The notes below the pieces were generated by a model. It had not been told where the DNA came from. It was given only the letters and a program-made list of their open reading frames with translations, and did not search any database. A stretch of 64,000 nucleotides of DNA from Delta-02 sp964513565 (GTDB taxonomy: Bacteria; Desulfobacterota; Syntrophorhabdia; Syntrophorhabdales; Syntrophorhabdaceae): positions 81,835 to 145,834 of the forward strand of contig CAZENE010000002.1 of the NCBI GenBank assembly GCA_964513565.1, given 5' to 3'. The number at the start of each line of letters is the position of its first letter. The stretch's first letter is position 1. Made by a program: the position numbers and the translations under genes. This document shows positions 53,301 through 62,508 of this stretch, piece after piece.

Positions 53301-53339
53301 ACGGCATTTCACGAATACATGTACGGTCAAAGGTGAGCC

Positions 53340-54077
53340 ATGAGCTTGAAAAACAGGACTGCATTGATCACGGGAGCGGGACAGGGGATCGGAAAGGCCT
53401 GCGCCGAAGTGTTTGCCGGACAGGGAGCGCGCCTGATACTCCTTGACAAGAACAGGAAAACACTCCCGCATGTCGCCCGCGAATTAAAGGCGGCCGGCGC
53501 CGTTGTCGATCACAGGCTGATCGACCTTACCCGAACTCAGCCTCTCGTCAAACTCATAGATGAGATCGTGGCCAGAAGCGCAGTTGACATACTGGTCAAT
53601 AACGCAGGATTTGACAGGCCGGGGATCACGGCCAAGATCGATAAAAATGACTATAATGCGGTCCTATCGATCCATCTCGGAGTGCCTTTTTTGCTTTCAA
53701 AACTTGTTTTACCCCGTATGCGCGCTAACAATTGGGGACGTATAGTCAACATAAGTTCAATTTACGGGCTTATGGGGGCCAAGGGTGAGGTGGCATACGC
53801 GGCAGCCAAAGCGGGAGTGCTGGGCCTTACGAAAACCCTTGCACGCGAGGGCGGAAAATATGGTGTAACGGTAAATGCGGTTGTGCCCGGTATGATCAGG
53901 ACCCCGCCTATCATGAAAATGCCGGAAAAATACCGCGACCCCATCATTGCGGAGAGCATTCTCGGAAGGATAGGCGAACCCGAAGAGGTTGCACGCGTGG
54001 TCGCATTCCTGGCATCCGAGGATGCATCGTACATCACGGCAACAGAGATCAAGGTTTCTGGCGGGTGGGGCGTTTGA
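53340..54077 (+). CDS. Short-chain dehydrogenase/reductase (FabG-like)
   Basis: A 245-residue classical SDR. Cofactor motif TGAGQGIG (~11-18), NNAG at ~86-89, catalytic Ser in NISSIYG, and YxxxK as YAAAK. The C-terminus ITATEIKVSGGWGV is typical of 3-oxoacyl-ACP or hydroxybutyrate dehydrogenases. Asp at the end of beta-2 (LLDKNRK) suggests NAD rather than NADP. The substrate is unknown. It stands alone with its own promoter. Confidence 0.93.
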   Translation: MSLKNRTALITGAGQGIGKACAEVFAGQGARLILLDKNRKTLPHVARELKAAGAVVDHRLIDLTRTQPLVKLIDEIVARSAVDILVNNAGFDRPGITAKIDKNDYNAVLSIHLGVPFLLSKLVLPRMRANNWGRIVNISSIYGLMGAKGEVAYAAAKAGVLGLTKTLAREGGKYGVTVNAVVPGMIRTPPIMKMPEKYRDPIIAESILGRIGEPEEVARVVAFLASEDASYITATEIKVSGGWGV

Positions 54078-54081
54078 GAGA

Positions 54082-54193
54082 CCGTGAATCGTAAATCGTG
54101 AAACGTAAGATGTTTTATTATTGTCAGCATCCCGGCGCAAAGCCGCCGGAATGAATTCAAGGATCAAAGCCCTTTACGTTTTACGATTTACGG
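54082..54193. repeat. Long inverted repeat whose right arm encodes the end of the DUF362 protein
   Basis: The left arm (54082-54109) and right arm (54172-54193) are made of the same CGTAAATCGT and ACGTAAG words in opposite orientation. The right arm starts before the minus-strand gene stop at 54181, so the last three codons of that gene are repeat sequence. A T-run follows on the right. Confidence 0.6.
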
Positions 54194-55935
54194 TTTTTTA
54201 ATATTTCATCAAGCATCTTTCCCAGTTTCGATTCCTCGGTTTCATCCGCATACTTGGGGCGTTCGACGTCGGGAAAAAGGCTGAAAATACCGTTTGTCAA
54301 TACCTCTGCATGAGGAGGGCATCCTGGGAGATGCGTTCCCTTTTCCGCGTTGTGCTGTTGGCAGAGGCCGAGAAATAGATTCATTTCGTCGATCCTTATC
54401 TCCTGAGTGTTTGAGGGACCGAGGAATATGTTGACCGGTTTTTCAAACGGCCTGTCGATGATAAGCCGCGTAGGGTCGGCAGGGTCCGGCTTACGAAGCT
54501 TGGATAGGACGAAATGCAGGTATCCCTTGCAGCCGGGACACGCTTCTTCGGAATGTATTCTCAGCGATGTTCCGCCATTGATATCGATCGTGGGCTGAAC
54601 GAATTGCCGGGCAGCGTCCTCCAGTGATGGCCCGTTTATGTCGATCTTACTGTTCTCGAGCGGCCCGAACCCCTGCATCCAGGCAAGGAAAACGGGAGGG
54701 GACAATTTCGGGTCAAGACCCATGATTTGCATGGCCACCGAATCAACCGCGACAGCGTTCGTCCCGCCTATCAAAAGGTCCGTTTTTTTTGGAGTACCTG
54801 AAACGGGACCGAAATCTTCGAGACCGGTCAGCCCGTCGATGATTATCAATTTGGGCTTTATAAGGTGGTGAATATTGACGAGATTCTGCCAGAGCCCGAA
54901 GAAATGGGACATGTATTTTTCAAGGGGCGGCATCGTACCCTGCAAGTTCTTTATGCTTAGCGACGCAATAGCGGCAAAATGGATCTTCAGTACAGGTACA
55001 TTGATGATCACATCCACCATTTCCAGGGTAGCGGGCACCTTGCGGGAGAAAAGCCTTTTGGCCCCGGGCACACGTTTCTCGATGAGCCTGTCGTCGTTGA
55101 GATCGACCAGCGTTATCCTCTGCGGGTCAAGGCCCACAATATCCCCGTATCCGTAATGGGCGAACATTTTACCGGTAGCGCTGCGATTTATTGATGACCC
55201 CTCGGTAATGTAAATGCGTGAGGCAATGCCGAGAAGTATTTCTGTTATCGCTTTTATGATACGTACGTCTGTAACCACGCCCCCGGTCACTTTCCCGTCT
55301 TTGAGACCATGATCGCTGACGATGTTGGGCTTTATAGCGACCGTTTGCCCTGGTTTAACAAACCGCCTGATACCGCCGAGTTTTTCGATCAGGTTCATGA
55401 CACCTTGCTTGATCTCTTCATATGTTTGAGACGGGGGTATCTTTTCTATAGCTACACGTTCTCTCTTTCGATAGGAATGGAAAGGTTTCCCGGCCCGCGT
55501 TTTATTGAGGAGAACCGCCGTGCTCAATTCCATTTTTATAATGCTGAAACCGTTGGGCCTTGAAAAAAATGCCGGCCGAAAGCCGTACCCGAGCAGGAAT
55601 TGATATTTTTCCGTATCGCCTTTCAGCACGGAAGCTGCGACGAGACTTTCCCGGCTTATAAGGGTATCGATCATCGCGCCCCGCGGGTCCTTGCCCTTCC
55701 ACTCGGCATTTATGAGTATTTCTTCGATAGTGCTGGTTTTCCCGTCATAGAAGATCCAGCCGACCGTGCGATTGTTTTTGACGGCCCTCGATATCGACAA
55801 AGAGCGCATTTTTCCCCACTCTTCCCATTTCCGGGCGATATAGCTCTCGCTCAATCCCTCCCTGGCATACCGTTCTCTCAGGAGCCGAAAGAGCGTTGGT
55901 GTCCGTCTCCCCCTTTTGAAAGATATATCTTTGGA
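54181..55935 (-). CDS. DUF362 protein with N-terminal acetyltransferase-like domain
   Basis: 584 residues from ATG 55935 (AGGAGG nine bases upstream). Residues ~1-135 resemble a GNAT fold (SRAVKNNRTVGWIFYDG, FLLGYGFRPAFF). Residues ~160-430 are DUF362 (VAIKPNIVSD, GGVVTDVRIIKAITEILL, VINVPVLKIH, SIKNLQGTM). The C-terminal part adds ACPGCKGYLHF and LCQQHNAEKGTHLPGCPPH, Cys sets that could bind a metal or iron-sulfur cluster. The joint activity is unknown. It may start from a lower site if the N-terminal domain is dispensable, but no internal SD is evident. Confidence 0.82.
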   Translation of the reverse strand, partial: SKDISFKRGRRTPTLFRLLRERYAREGLSESYIARKWEEWGKMRSLSISRAVKNNRTVGWIFYDGKTSTIEEILINAEWKGKDPRGAMIDTLISRESLVAASVLKGDTEKYQFLLGYGFRPAFFSRPNGFSIIKMELSTAVLLNKTRAGKPFHSYRKRERVAIEKIPPSQTYEEIKQGVMNLIEKLGGIRRFVKPGQTVAIKPNIVSDHGLKDGKVTGGVVTDVRIIKAITEILLGIASRIYITEGSSINRSATGKMFAHYGYGDIVGLDPQRITLVDLNDDRLIEKRVPGAKRLFSRKVPATLEMVDVIINVPVLKIHFAAIASLSIKNLQGTMPPLEKYMSHFFGLWQNLVNIHHLIKPKLIIIDGLTGLEDFGPVSGTPKKTDLLIGGTNAVAVDSVAMQIMGLDPKLSPPVFLAWMQGFGPLENSKIDINGPSLEDAARQFVQPTIDINGGTSLRIHSEEACPGCKGYLHFVLSKLRKPDPADPTRLIIDRPFEKPVNIFLGPSNTQEIRIDEMNLFLGLCQQHNAEKGTHLPGCPPHAEVLTNGIFSLFPDVERPKYADETEESKLGKMLDEILKNRKS

Positions 55936-56072
55936 CATCCTGGATAACCTCCTGTTCCGCGGAAGCAAACCTGATTTTGAAGATGAGTGCTAGATTATAT
56001 CAGTTTCTCTTTCTGTAAGAAAGAGTGCTTTTTGCCTGGTTCCTTCTCCGTGCATGCGCCGGCTTTCCGGTA

Positions 56073-56102
56073 TTGACGCGGGAAGAGGATATATGGTATA
56101 TA
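56073..56102 (+). promoter_or_regulatory. Promoter of the MarR-aas operon
   Basis: TTGACG (56073-56078), an 18-base spacer and TATATA (56097-56102). The start would be near 56109, inside the palindrome at 56107-56128. Confidence 0.6.
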
Positions 56103-56106
56103 TCTT

Positions 56107-56128
56107 AATAGTTCATATCATGACTATT
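56107..56128 (+). promoter_or_regulatory. Palindromic operator candidate for the MarR regulator
   Basis: Arms AATAGTTCAT and ATGACTATT are complementary apart from one extra base. The site overlaps the predicted transcription start and lies just before the regulator's ribosome site, which suits autorepression. Confidence 0.6.
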
Positions 56129-56140
56129 ATGGAGGAGTCC

Positions 56141-56635
56141 GTGGGCCTTGCCGAAGAACTCGGGCTTGACAAGCCGATACAGACTGTAGAGCATGAAAGC
56201 CTCTTAAATATTATCTATACCGGAACCTTGGTCGCGAGGGCTTCATTCAGGTACTTCCAGAAAAGCGATCTTACAGATGCACAGTTCAACGTCCTGGTGC
56301 AGCTCAAATATGCCAGCGGCCGGTCGCTATCGCAATCGGCGCTTGGCCGGCGCCTTGTTGTCAACAAAGCCGATATGACAGGGATAATAGACAGACTTGA
56401 AAAAACGGGGCTTGTTGAAAGGCGGCCGCATCCAACCGACAGAAGGGTCCATATGGTTTCAATGACGAAAAAGGGCGAGAAAATGGTGGACGCCCTGGAG
56501 CCCGGCTATTTCGACGGGGTGTACCGGCTTATGACAGGGGTCCCGGAAAAGGATCTCCGAAATCTGAACAGGGTCCTTGAAAAGGTCCGAAGGAACATAT
56601 CGCTCATGTTATCCTCGAGGACGCACGGCAAATGA
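56141..56635 (+). CDS. MarR-family transcriptional regulator
   Basis: 164 residues from GTG 56141, which has GGAGGAG just upstream. The frame is open to 56054, but that extension crosses the promoter and operator; ATG 56129 is a weaker alternative. Winged-helix core: DLTDAQFNVLVQLKYA, LSQSALGRRLVVNKADMTGIIDRLEKTGLVERRPHPTDRRVHMVSMTKKG. It overlaps the next gene by four bases and probably controls it in response to a lipid or aromatic ligand. Confidence 0.92.
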   Translation: MGLAEELGLDKPIQTVEHESLLNIIYTGTLVARASFRYFQKSDLTDAQFNVLVQLKYASGRSLSQSALGRRLVVNKADMTGIIDRLEKTGLVERRPHPTDRRVHMVSMTKKGEKMVDALEPGYFDGVYRLMTGVPEKDLRNLNRVLEKVRRNISLMLSSRTHGK

Positions 56636-58797
56636 AGGCCCGGCGCAGTATGATGCGTGCTATTTTCGAAGAAGGCGTCCGCACCATATTCAAGCTCTTT
56701 TTCATCATCTGTCACAGGATCAAAGTGCGGGGGCGCGAAAATATCCCACGTAAATTTGACCGGCTCATCATCATATCGAACCATGCAAGCCTTCTCGACG
56801 GAATAATTCTTTGGACTTATCTTGATATAGATCTCAAGATCTTGGTTAACCGGACCCGGGCTCGCGAATTGCTGCTCAAGCCCTTCATGCAGAACCGGTA
56901 TACGGTGCAGATCGACACGATGAACCCTTACGCACTCAAGGGAATAATAGAGGAGGTTAACAGCGGGACAGCCCTTTTAATTTTCCCCGAGGGACGTATT
57001 ACGAGGACCGGAAACCTGATGAAGATCTATGAAGGCGCAGGTTTTGTCGCATACAAGACCGGGGCTTCGATACTGCCCGTGCATCTGGGCAACACGTATA
57101 ATACGATCTTCGCAAAGAAACATCCAGGCAGAAAACTGTTCGCGCGTGTTACATTGGACGTCGGAAATGTCCGGTCTTCGATCTGCCTCGATCATATACA
57201 CCTCCATAACAGAAAGAAAGAAGCCGCACAGGCCATTTATGGAATGCTCTGTGGAATGTTTTATGAGGCGCATTACCGACCCACGACCATACGAAGGGAA
57301 TTTGTCAAGCTTTGCCGCAAACGGCGCGGGGCGCTGCTGTATAAGGACACCACGGGAGTCGAGGTGAGCCATGGTAAGGCCCTTTTAGGCGCGTTGATCC
57401 TGGGAAAAAGATTGGCGCGTTACGAAAGCACGAATGTTGGCATCCTTCTGCCCAATCTCTGCGCCGCGGCCCTTGTCATATTCGGTCTTCAGCTGTACCG
57501 GAAAATTCCCGTTATGCTCAATTATTCGAGCGGCGAGACATCACTGCGGCACGCGATCGATCTTGCTGATGCCAAGCTGATCGTAACATCCCGTGCCTTT
57601 TTAGAGCGCATGAAGATTGATCCGGACATCCTCGGTGACGTGAAGGTGATCTTCCTGGAAGACGTGCGCGAACATATCGGCCCCTCCGATAGACTATGGG
57701 CGCTTTTCCGCAGCTTCTTCCCAGGAAGATTCGCCGGAATGTTTCCGGGGGATGAACAGCAGTCTGCTGTCATACTCTTCACATCGGGGTCGGAAGGCAT
57801 TCCCAAGGGCGTTTGTTTGTCGCATGAAAATATAATCGCTAATGTTTGGCAGGCACTTTCACGGGTCGATATCGGACCCCAAGACTACCTCCTTAATGCC
57901 CTCCCCGTGTTCCATAGCTTCGGGCTCACAATCGGGGTTTTCCTGCCGCTTCTTGCAGGCTGCCGGTCATTTCTTTACATAAGCCCGCTTCATTACAGGA
58001 TCGTTCCTGAAATTGCCTACGAAGAGGGTTGTACCGTGCTTATGGGCACCAATACATTCCTCAACGGATATTCCCGGAGAGCCCATCCTTACGATTTTTA
58101 CAGCATGAGATATGTTTTCTGCGGCGCTGAAGCCTTAAGCGAAACGGTATTCGAACGCTACGCCAAGGTGTTCGGGATCCGTGTCATGTCCGGGTACGGT
58201 GCAACGGAATGCGCACCCATAGTGTGCATGAACAGCACGCTCCAGTACAAGCACGGAACGGTGGGAAAGGTACTTCCCGGCATAGAGCACAAGATCGAAC
58301 CGGTAGCAGGGGTAGATGCAAGGGGCGGTCGTGTTGGGCGGCTGTTTGTAAAGGGCAGAAATGTAATGACGGGCTATCTCAAGAATGAGGCGGCAAACCA
58401 TAAGTTTCTCGTTGAGGACGGGGGCTGGTACGACACCGGGGATGTTGTCGATATCGATGAGAGCGGATTTGTCACGATCGTCGGCAGGCTGAAAAGATTT
58501 TCCAAGGTTAGCGGCGAGATGGTTTCGCTTACAGCCATCGAAGAGGCTTTGTCGGGCGTGTTTGGCCAGGCAAAGGATACAGCCATAATGGCGGTACCCG
58601 ACGAGAGAAAAGGCGAGAAGCTCATACTCGTTACGAACAGCAGGGACGCGGATCTCAGGAAGGTGCGCAATACCCTGCGCGAAAAAGGGTTTTCAGACCT
58701 CACTCATCCGCGGGAAATTGTCTACATGAAGGAGATCCCTAAGCTCGGAACCGGCAAACCGGATTACGTCAAATTAAAGGAAATGTTCGGATCGTGA
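56632..58797 (+). CDS. Fused acyltransferase / acyl-ACP synthetase (Aas-like)
   Basis: A 721-residue two-domain protein. The N-terminal PlsC domain (~25-215) has IISNHASLLDG (HX4D) and FPEGRIT. The C-terminal AMP-forming ligase (~220-715) has ILFTSGSEGIPKGVCLSHENI, YGATECAPIV and WYDTGDVVDID, with the final catalytic Lys region LGTGKPDYVKL. It would activate fatty acids and re-acylate lysophospholipids, like E. coli Aas. It follows marR with a four-base overlap, so it is likely the regulated gene. Confidence 0.92.
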   Translation: MKARRSMMRAIFEEGVRTIFKLFFIICHRIKVRGRENIPRKFDRLIIISNHASLLDGIILWTYLDIDLKILVNRTRARELLLKPFMQNRYTVQIDTMNPYALKGIIEEVNSGTALLIFPEGRITRTGNLMKIYEGAGFVAYKTGASILPVHLGNTYNTIFAKKHPGRKLFARVTLDVGNVRSSICLDHIHLHNRKKEAAQAIYGMLCGMFYEAHYRPTTIRREFVKLCRKRRGALLYKDTTGVEVSHGKALLGALILGKRLARYESTNVGILLPNLCAAALVIFGLQLYRKIPVMLNYSSGETSLRHAIDLADAKLIVTSRAFLERMKIDPDILGDVKVIFLEDVREHIGPSDRLWALFRSFFPGRFAGMFPGDEQQSAVILFTSGSEGIPKGVCLSHENIIANVWQALSRVDIGPQDYLLNALPVFHSFGLTIGVFLPLLAGCRSFLYISPLHYRIVPEIAYEEGCTVLMGTNTFLNGYSRRAHPYDFYSMRYVFCGAEALSETVFERYAKVFGIRVMSGYGATECAPIVCMNSTLQYKHGTVGKVLPGIEHKIEPVAGVDARGGRVGRLFVKGRNVMTGYLKNEAANHKFLVEDGGWYDTGDVVDIDESGFVTIVGRLKRFSKVSGEMVSLTAIEEALSGVFGQAKDTAIMAVPDERKGEKLILVTNSRDADLRKVRNTLREKGFSDLTHPREIVYMKEIPKLGTGKPDYVKLKEMFGS

Positions 58798-58845
58798 AGC
58801 GTGAATGGTAATCTTAAAATGTGAATCGTAATCCTAAATTGTAAG
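58795..58845. repeat. Degenerate CGTGAA/CGTAAT repeat after the aas-like gene
   Basis: Short words of the CGTGAAT, GGTAATCTTAA and CGTAATCCTAA kind begin at the stop codon. They resemble the repeats at 54082-54193 and 19951-19980. Confidence 0.4.
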
Positions 58846-58908
58846 CGGCGGGGCAGGAAACCCGGAAATGCGATACATTTATTGACCCGGATCCGGTCTT
58901 TGGGTCTT

Positions 58909-59502
58909 TTATTTTTTCCCTATGCATACGAAAAAAATTTCGGAACTTACGGCCCGGGATGCGGGGGGTTTATATTGCGAAACCTTGCCAAAGCATGGTT
59001 TTAAGGCCTCCGCAATACCCTTTTGGATGGTGGTGGAAAATGATTTGATGATAAAATTGCCGCCCGGTTTTAGTGCCTTGGCGACAATATCGAGGACACA
59101 GTGGAAAAGGTCTTCTATTCTGGCATCGTCAACTTCGCGTATCCCTGAAAGGTTGGGGGCTATATCGCATGTGACGACATCTGTTTCTGTCAGGCCGTAT
59201 TCGGCAATTACTTCCGCAATATTGATCTCCCTTATGTCCGCTTTGACAGTTTTCACGTTCTTTCGGGGAAGGTACGGGGTGGGAAGGATATCGATGCCGA
59301 TAACGTGTCCCTGTTCTCCCACCATGTCCGAGAGCACTTGAAGAAAGCTTCCCGGTGAGCACCCGAGGTCCATAACAACATCGCCTTTTTTTATGACATG
59401 ATATTTAGCATCGATCTCCTTGAGCTTATAGGCGCTGCGGGCGCGAAAACCTTCCTCTTTCGCTTTTTTATAGAATGGGTCCTTGAGCACGAATCTAGCC
59501 AT
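58909..59502 (-). CDS. rlmE: 23S rRNA (uridine-2'-O) methyltransferase RlmE (FtsJ)
   Basis: A 197-residue SAM-dependent methyltransferase of U2552. The SAM motif is MDLGCSPGSFLQVL. The K-D-K-E catalytic tetrad is visible: Lys in RARSAYKLKEID, Asp in VVTCDIAPNLSG, Lys in NFIIKSF and Glu in SSEIFFV. It overlaps the preceding hypothetical gene by eight bases and lacks its own SD, so translation is probably coupled. Confidence 0.95.
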   Translation of the reverse strand: MARFVLKDPFYKKAKEEGFRARSAYKLKEIDAKYHVIKKGDVVMDLGCSPGSFLQVLSDMVGEQGHVIGIDILPTPYLPRKNVKTVKADIREINIAEVIAEYGLTETDVVTCDIAPNLSGIREVDDARIEDLFHCVLDIVAKALKPGGNFIIKSFSTTIQKGIAEALKPCFGKVSQYKPPASRAVSSEIFFVCIGKK

Positions 59503-60565
59503 ACGGGTTCACGATAAGGCCTGCTGGCGCCGCTTTTTTGTCCTGGGGTATTTCGAGGGCTTTCCTGATAAAGAATGAAATTGCCTGCTTGAACAGGTCG
59601 TCAGAGTGAAGGAAAGAAATGATCCCCCGGTAGCGCGTGTGATCTCCCATTTTGTACAAAAGATACGCATAATCTTCGAGCATACGCCTGAGGTTCGGGA
59701 TTTGTGAGCGGATATGATCGTGCTCTGTCAATTGCGCCACAAAAGCCGTTTTCTTTTCTTCGATCATATGCTGAGGCAAAACTATCGAGGAACCAGACTG
59801 CGAAGAAAAATGTTTTCGATCTTCATCAATATTTTCCCAGGTAAGGTTGAACGGGGTGAATATCGGATGGCTTAAGGCCTCCTTCATTCCTGCCGCGGGG
59901 ATATCGTCTTTTACCGGCAACGAATAAATGTGTTCAGGGCGGTTAACGGTATCCGTGATATGGGCCGCAAATGATCTCAAAGAATTCACGGCGTCTGTGA
60001 AACGCCCCGACATCCGGGCTCCTTCCTCGACAATATATGCGGCATATGTCGGGGACACTTCGACCATGAAGGCCGGTTCTATCGTATTTTGTTGGTAGGC
60101 ACGAAAAAGGTCGTCCAGGTTTTTCCTGTCAAGAGGCGTGCTCATAAGTTCCCGCAGCCCTTCCCGGAAATGGAGTTCTCCGTTGATAAAAACAAAGGTA
60201 TTTTTCTTTACTTCGTATGCCGCCACTACCATGCGTGACCGGGCATGATCGAAATTTGTGAGATATCCGCGGTTGTCGCGGATCTCTTCGATCTTTCTCA
60301 AGACACTTGGACCACCCTGCCGGGGTTCTTCCACCTTGACGCCGGATGACCTGAGCCGGAATATCATTTTTCTGATCAGTTTGCGGATATTCTTATCGGC
60401 TTCGTCAGGATATACCGCATTCAGGAATATCCCGATATCCTCGTTTTTTTCCCTCGCAAGGTCCGACAGCAACTCGTGCTTCTCGTCTACCGTCATGGTG
60501 AAATAGTATTCCACCTTTTTTTCGGTTTCCCGGGCATTCCTGATCGCCTTAATTAAACCGTCCAT
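59495..60565 (-). CDS. Conserved-looking hypothetical protein
   Basis: 356 residues from ATG 60565; the frame is open to TTG 60604, which overlaps the HMA gene. The protein is soluble and mostly helical, with an N-terminal LIKAIRNARETEKKVEYYFTMTVDEKHELLSDLAREKNEDIGIFLNAVY. I see no known motif. It is placed between an HMA protein and rlmE, overlapping the latter. No function is proposed. Confidence 0.72.
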   Translation of the reverse strand: MDGLIKAIRNARETEKKVEYYFTMTVDEKHELLSDLAREKNEDIGIFLNAVYPDEADKNIRKLIRKMIFRLRSSGVKVEEPRQGGPSVLRKIEEIRDNRGYLTNFDHARSRMVVAAYEVKKNTFVFINGELHFREGLRELMSTPLDRKNLDDLFRAYQQNTIEPAFMVEVSPTYAAYIVEEGARMSGRFTDAVNSLRSFAAHITDTVNRPEHIYSLPVKDDIPAAGMKEALSHPIFTPFNLTWENIDEDRKHFSSQSGSSIVLPQHMIEEKKTAFVAQLTEHDHIRSQIPNLRRMLEDYAYLLYKMGDHTRYRGIISFLHSDDLFKQAISFFIRKALEIPQDKKAAPAGLIVNPYG

Positions 60566-60587
60566 TAAATATCCAAATTCAGGATTT

Positions 60588-60791
60588 TCACGATTTAACG
60601 GCAAAGCCGGCCTTTTCGACAGCCGCCTCTAGGTTTTTCTGGGTTATTTTGGAGTCGTCGTAGCGTACGGACGCACTTCCGATCTCGACATCGGTAGAAT
60701 CAACCCCGGTAACTTCGCATAATGCCTTTTTTACCGCCTGGACGCAATGCTGGCAGCTCATCCCGTCTATTTTAAGCTTTGCTTCAGCCAT
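60588..60791 (-). CDS. Heavy-metal-associated (HMA) domain protein, CopZ-like
   Basis: A 67-residue ferredoxin-like metal chaperone. The metal-binding motif is GMSCQHC (~9-15). Length and fold match CopZ/Atx1 copper chaperones. No copper ATPase is nearby, so the metal and partner are uncertain. AAAGGAG lies nine bases before its ATG. Confidence 0.93.
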   Translation of the reverse strand: MAEAKLKIDGMSCQHCVQAVKKALCEVTGVDSTDVEIGSASVRYDDSKITQKNLEAAVEKAGFAVKS

Positions 60792-60867
60792 GATGATCTC
60801 TCCTTTCTGTTAATTATAACAAAAATCATGTCCGGTTGCTGCGAATTTACAGGGGAATCGTTCGTTC

Positions 60868-62502
60868 TCAAGTGTCCATTACTGTATCCGCCATGTTGAC
60901 AACATTTTGTTCCAGCTCGTTGGTCAGCCGGGCGATCAGCCTGCAATGGTCCGATATCCTTTCCAGGTTGACGAGCACATCGACATATATGGGGCCGGCT
61001 TCGGCCAGACACATCTTTTTATAAAAACGCTCGAGATGGGCCCCTATTGCATTTTTGATCTTGACGTCGATCCTCCGTTCGCGCTCCATTACGGTACGAA
61101 TAACGTTGATGTCCTTCTTTTCCACGAGTTTTATGGCATCATTGAGGTTTTCGAGGACTAAGATCCCAATGGCGCGAAGCTCTTCATTGGCCGTGGGCGT
61201 AAAATGGGCCTTTCTTTTGGCTTTTTGTTCGGCCAGTTCCGCCAGGTTCACAGATCTGTCACCTATTCTTTCTATATCGTAGGCAAAGGATGAATACGTG
61301 AAAAGCAGTTTTGTGAGCTGCTCGGAAAGCGCCCCGCATGATATTTCCCAGAGATACCTCGTGATCTCAGCCTGGAGATTATCCATGACCAACTCCATGT
61401 ACATAACATTATCCTGTTTTCTGGCCTTGAATTTGATGAACTGCTCGAGTGCCTCACGGCACATCTTTTCCGCCAGCACTATCTGCCTTTTGAGTTCACT
61501 CCTAACACATACAAGGGCTTGCGGCGGGTTCTGTAGGTATTTCGTATTCAGATATTCCGGCCACAGAGGTATGACTTTCTGATCGCCTGGAAGTATTTTC
61601 CGTATAATACGTGAAAAGGGATCGAGCAAGAAGATAAACATCAGGACGATGATGAGATTGAAGATGAAATGCCCGAATGCTACCTGCTGCGCAATATTCG
61701 AGGATGCGGCCTTCAATATGTTAATGAACTGGGCCAGCAATACAAGTGATGCCACGGCCCCGGTGCACTTAAAGACGAGGTGTGCGAGGGCCGTTCTTTT
61801 CCCGTTTATGTCGCTGGCTATACAGCCTATGAGCGCTGTTGCGGTCGTGCCGACGTTTGCACCGATGACGATGGGCAGCGCGTTATCGATCGATATGAGT
61901 CCTTGCATCCCGAGCATGGCGATCATGCTGATAGGGATCGCCGACGCCTGAACAATAGCGGTAAAGATGAGACCTATCAAAACCCCCATTATCGGGTGCT
62001 GTGCCGAGAGAAAATAGGATGTAAAAACAGGGCTGTCTTTGAGCGGTACCGAAGCCTGGCCGATGAGGCTCAGTCCGTAAAATATCGTCCCGAAATAAAG
62101 CAGCGCCTCACCGATGACACTCAAACGGTCCTTCCCAATAAAATAAAGGCCGATGCCGCCGATGAGAAAGACGGGGGATATATCGGTGACCTTCCATACA
62201 ACAAGCTGGATCGTGAAAGTCGTCCCTATATCTGCGCCGAGAATAATTCCGAGGGAATGATAGAAACTGACCAGTCCGGCACTGACGAGCCCCATCGTAA
62301 GCAGTGTGGCCGCAGAACTGCTCTGGAAAAAGATCGTGGTGACGAGCCCGACGAGGAGGCCGTAGAAGGGTTTTTTGACTGAAATCCGGATATATTCCCG
62401 TATCCTGGAGCTGAACACCCGCTGCATCTGCTCGCTGAGCTTGAACATGCCCAGGAGAAAAAGGGCGAGACCCGCCAGAAAGAGGAATATGTACGGTACC
62501 AT
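60868..62502 (-). CDS. Na+/phosphate cotransporter-like protein (NptA/PhoU fusion)
   Basis: A 544-residue protein. The membrane part (~1-310) has the two inverted repeats of PF02690 with QSSSAATLL and GADIGTT, and TAIVQASAIPIS and GANVGTT. The cytoplasmic C-terminus (~335-540) is PhoU-like, with long helices including RIGDRSVNLAELA. It probably imports or exports phosphate, with the PhoU part regulating it. It starts six bases after the tRNA-binding protein gene. Confidence 0.93.
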   Translation of the reverse strand: MVPYIFLFLAGLALFLLGMFKLSEQMQRVFSSRIREYIRISVKKPFYGLLVGLVTTIFFQSSSAATLLTMGLVSAGLVSFYHSLGIILGADIGTTFTIQLVVWKVTDISPVFLIGGIGLYFIGKDRLSVIGEALLYFGTIFYGLSLIGQASVPLKDSPVFTSYFLSAQHPIMGVLIGLIFTAIVQASAIPISMIAMLGMQGLISIDNALPIVIGANVGTTATALIGCIASDINGKRTALAHLVFKCTGAVASLVLLAQFINILKAASSNIAQQVAFGHFIFNLIIVLMFIFLLDPFSRIIRKILPGDQKVIPLWPEYLNTKYLQNPPQALVCVRSELKRQIVLAEKMCREALEQFIKFKARKQDNVMYMELVMDNLQAEITRYLWEISCGALSEQLTKLLFTYSSFAYDIERIGDRSVNLAELAEQKAKRKAHFTPTANEELRAIGILVLENLNDAIKLVEKKDINVIRTVMERERRIDVKIKNAIGAHLERFYKKMCLAEAGPIYVDVLVNLERISDHCRLIARLTNELEQNVVNMADTVMDT

Positions 62503-62508
62503 TCCCGA

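Noticed and set aside
53194..53339. A structured RNA between the small hypothetical gene and the SDR
   Set aside because: Only promoter elements are visible; no conserved stem or motif.
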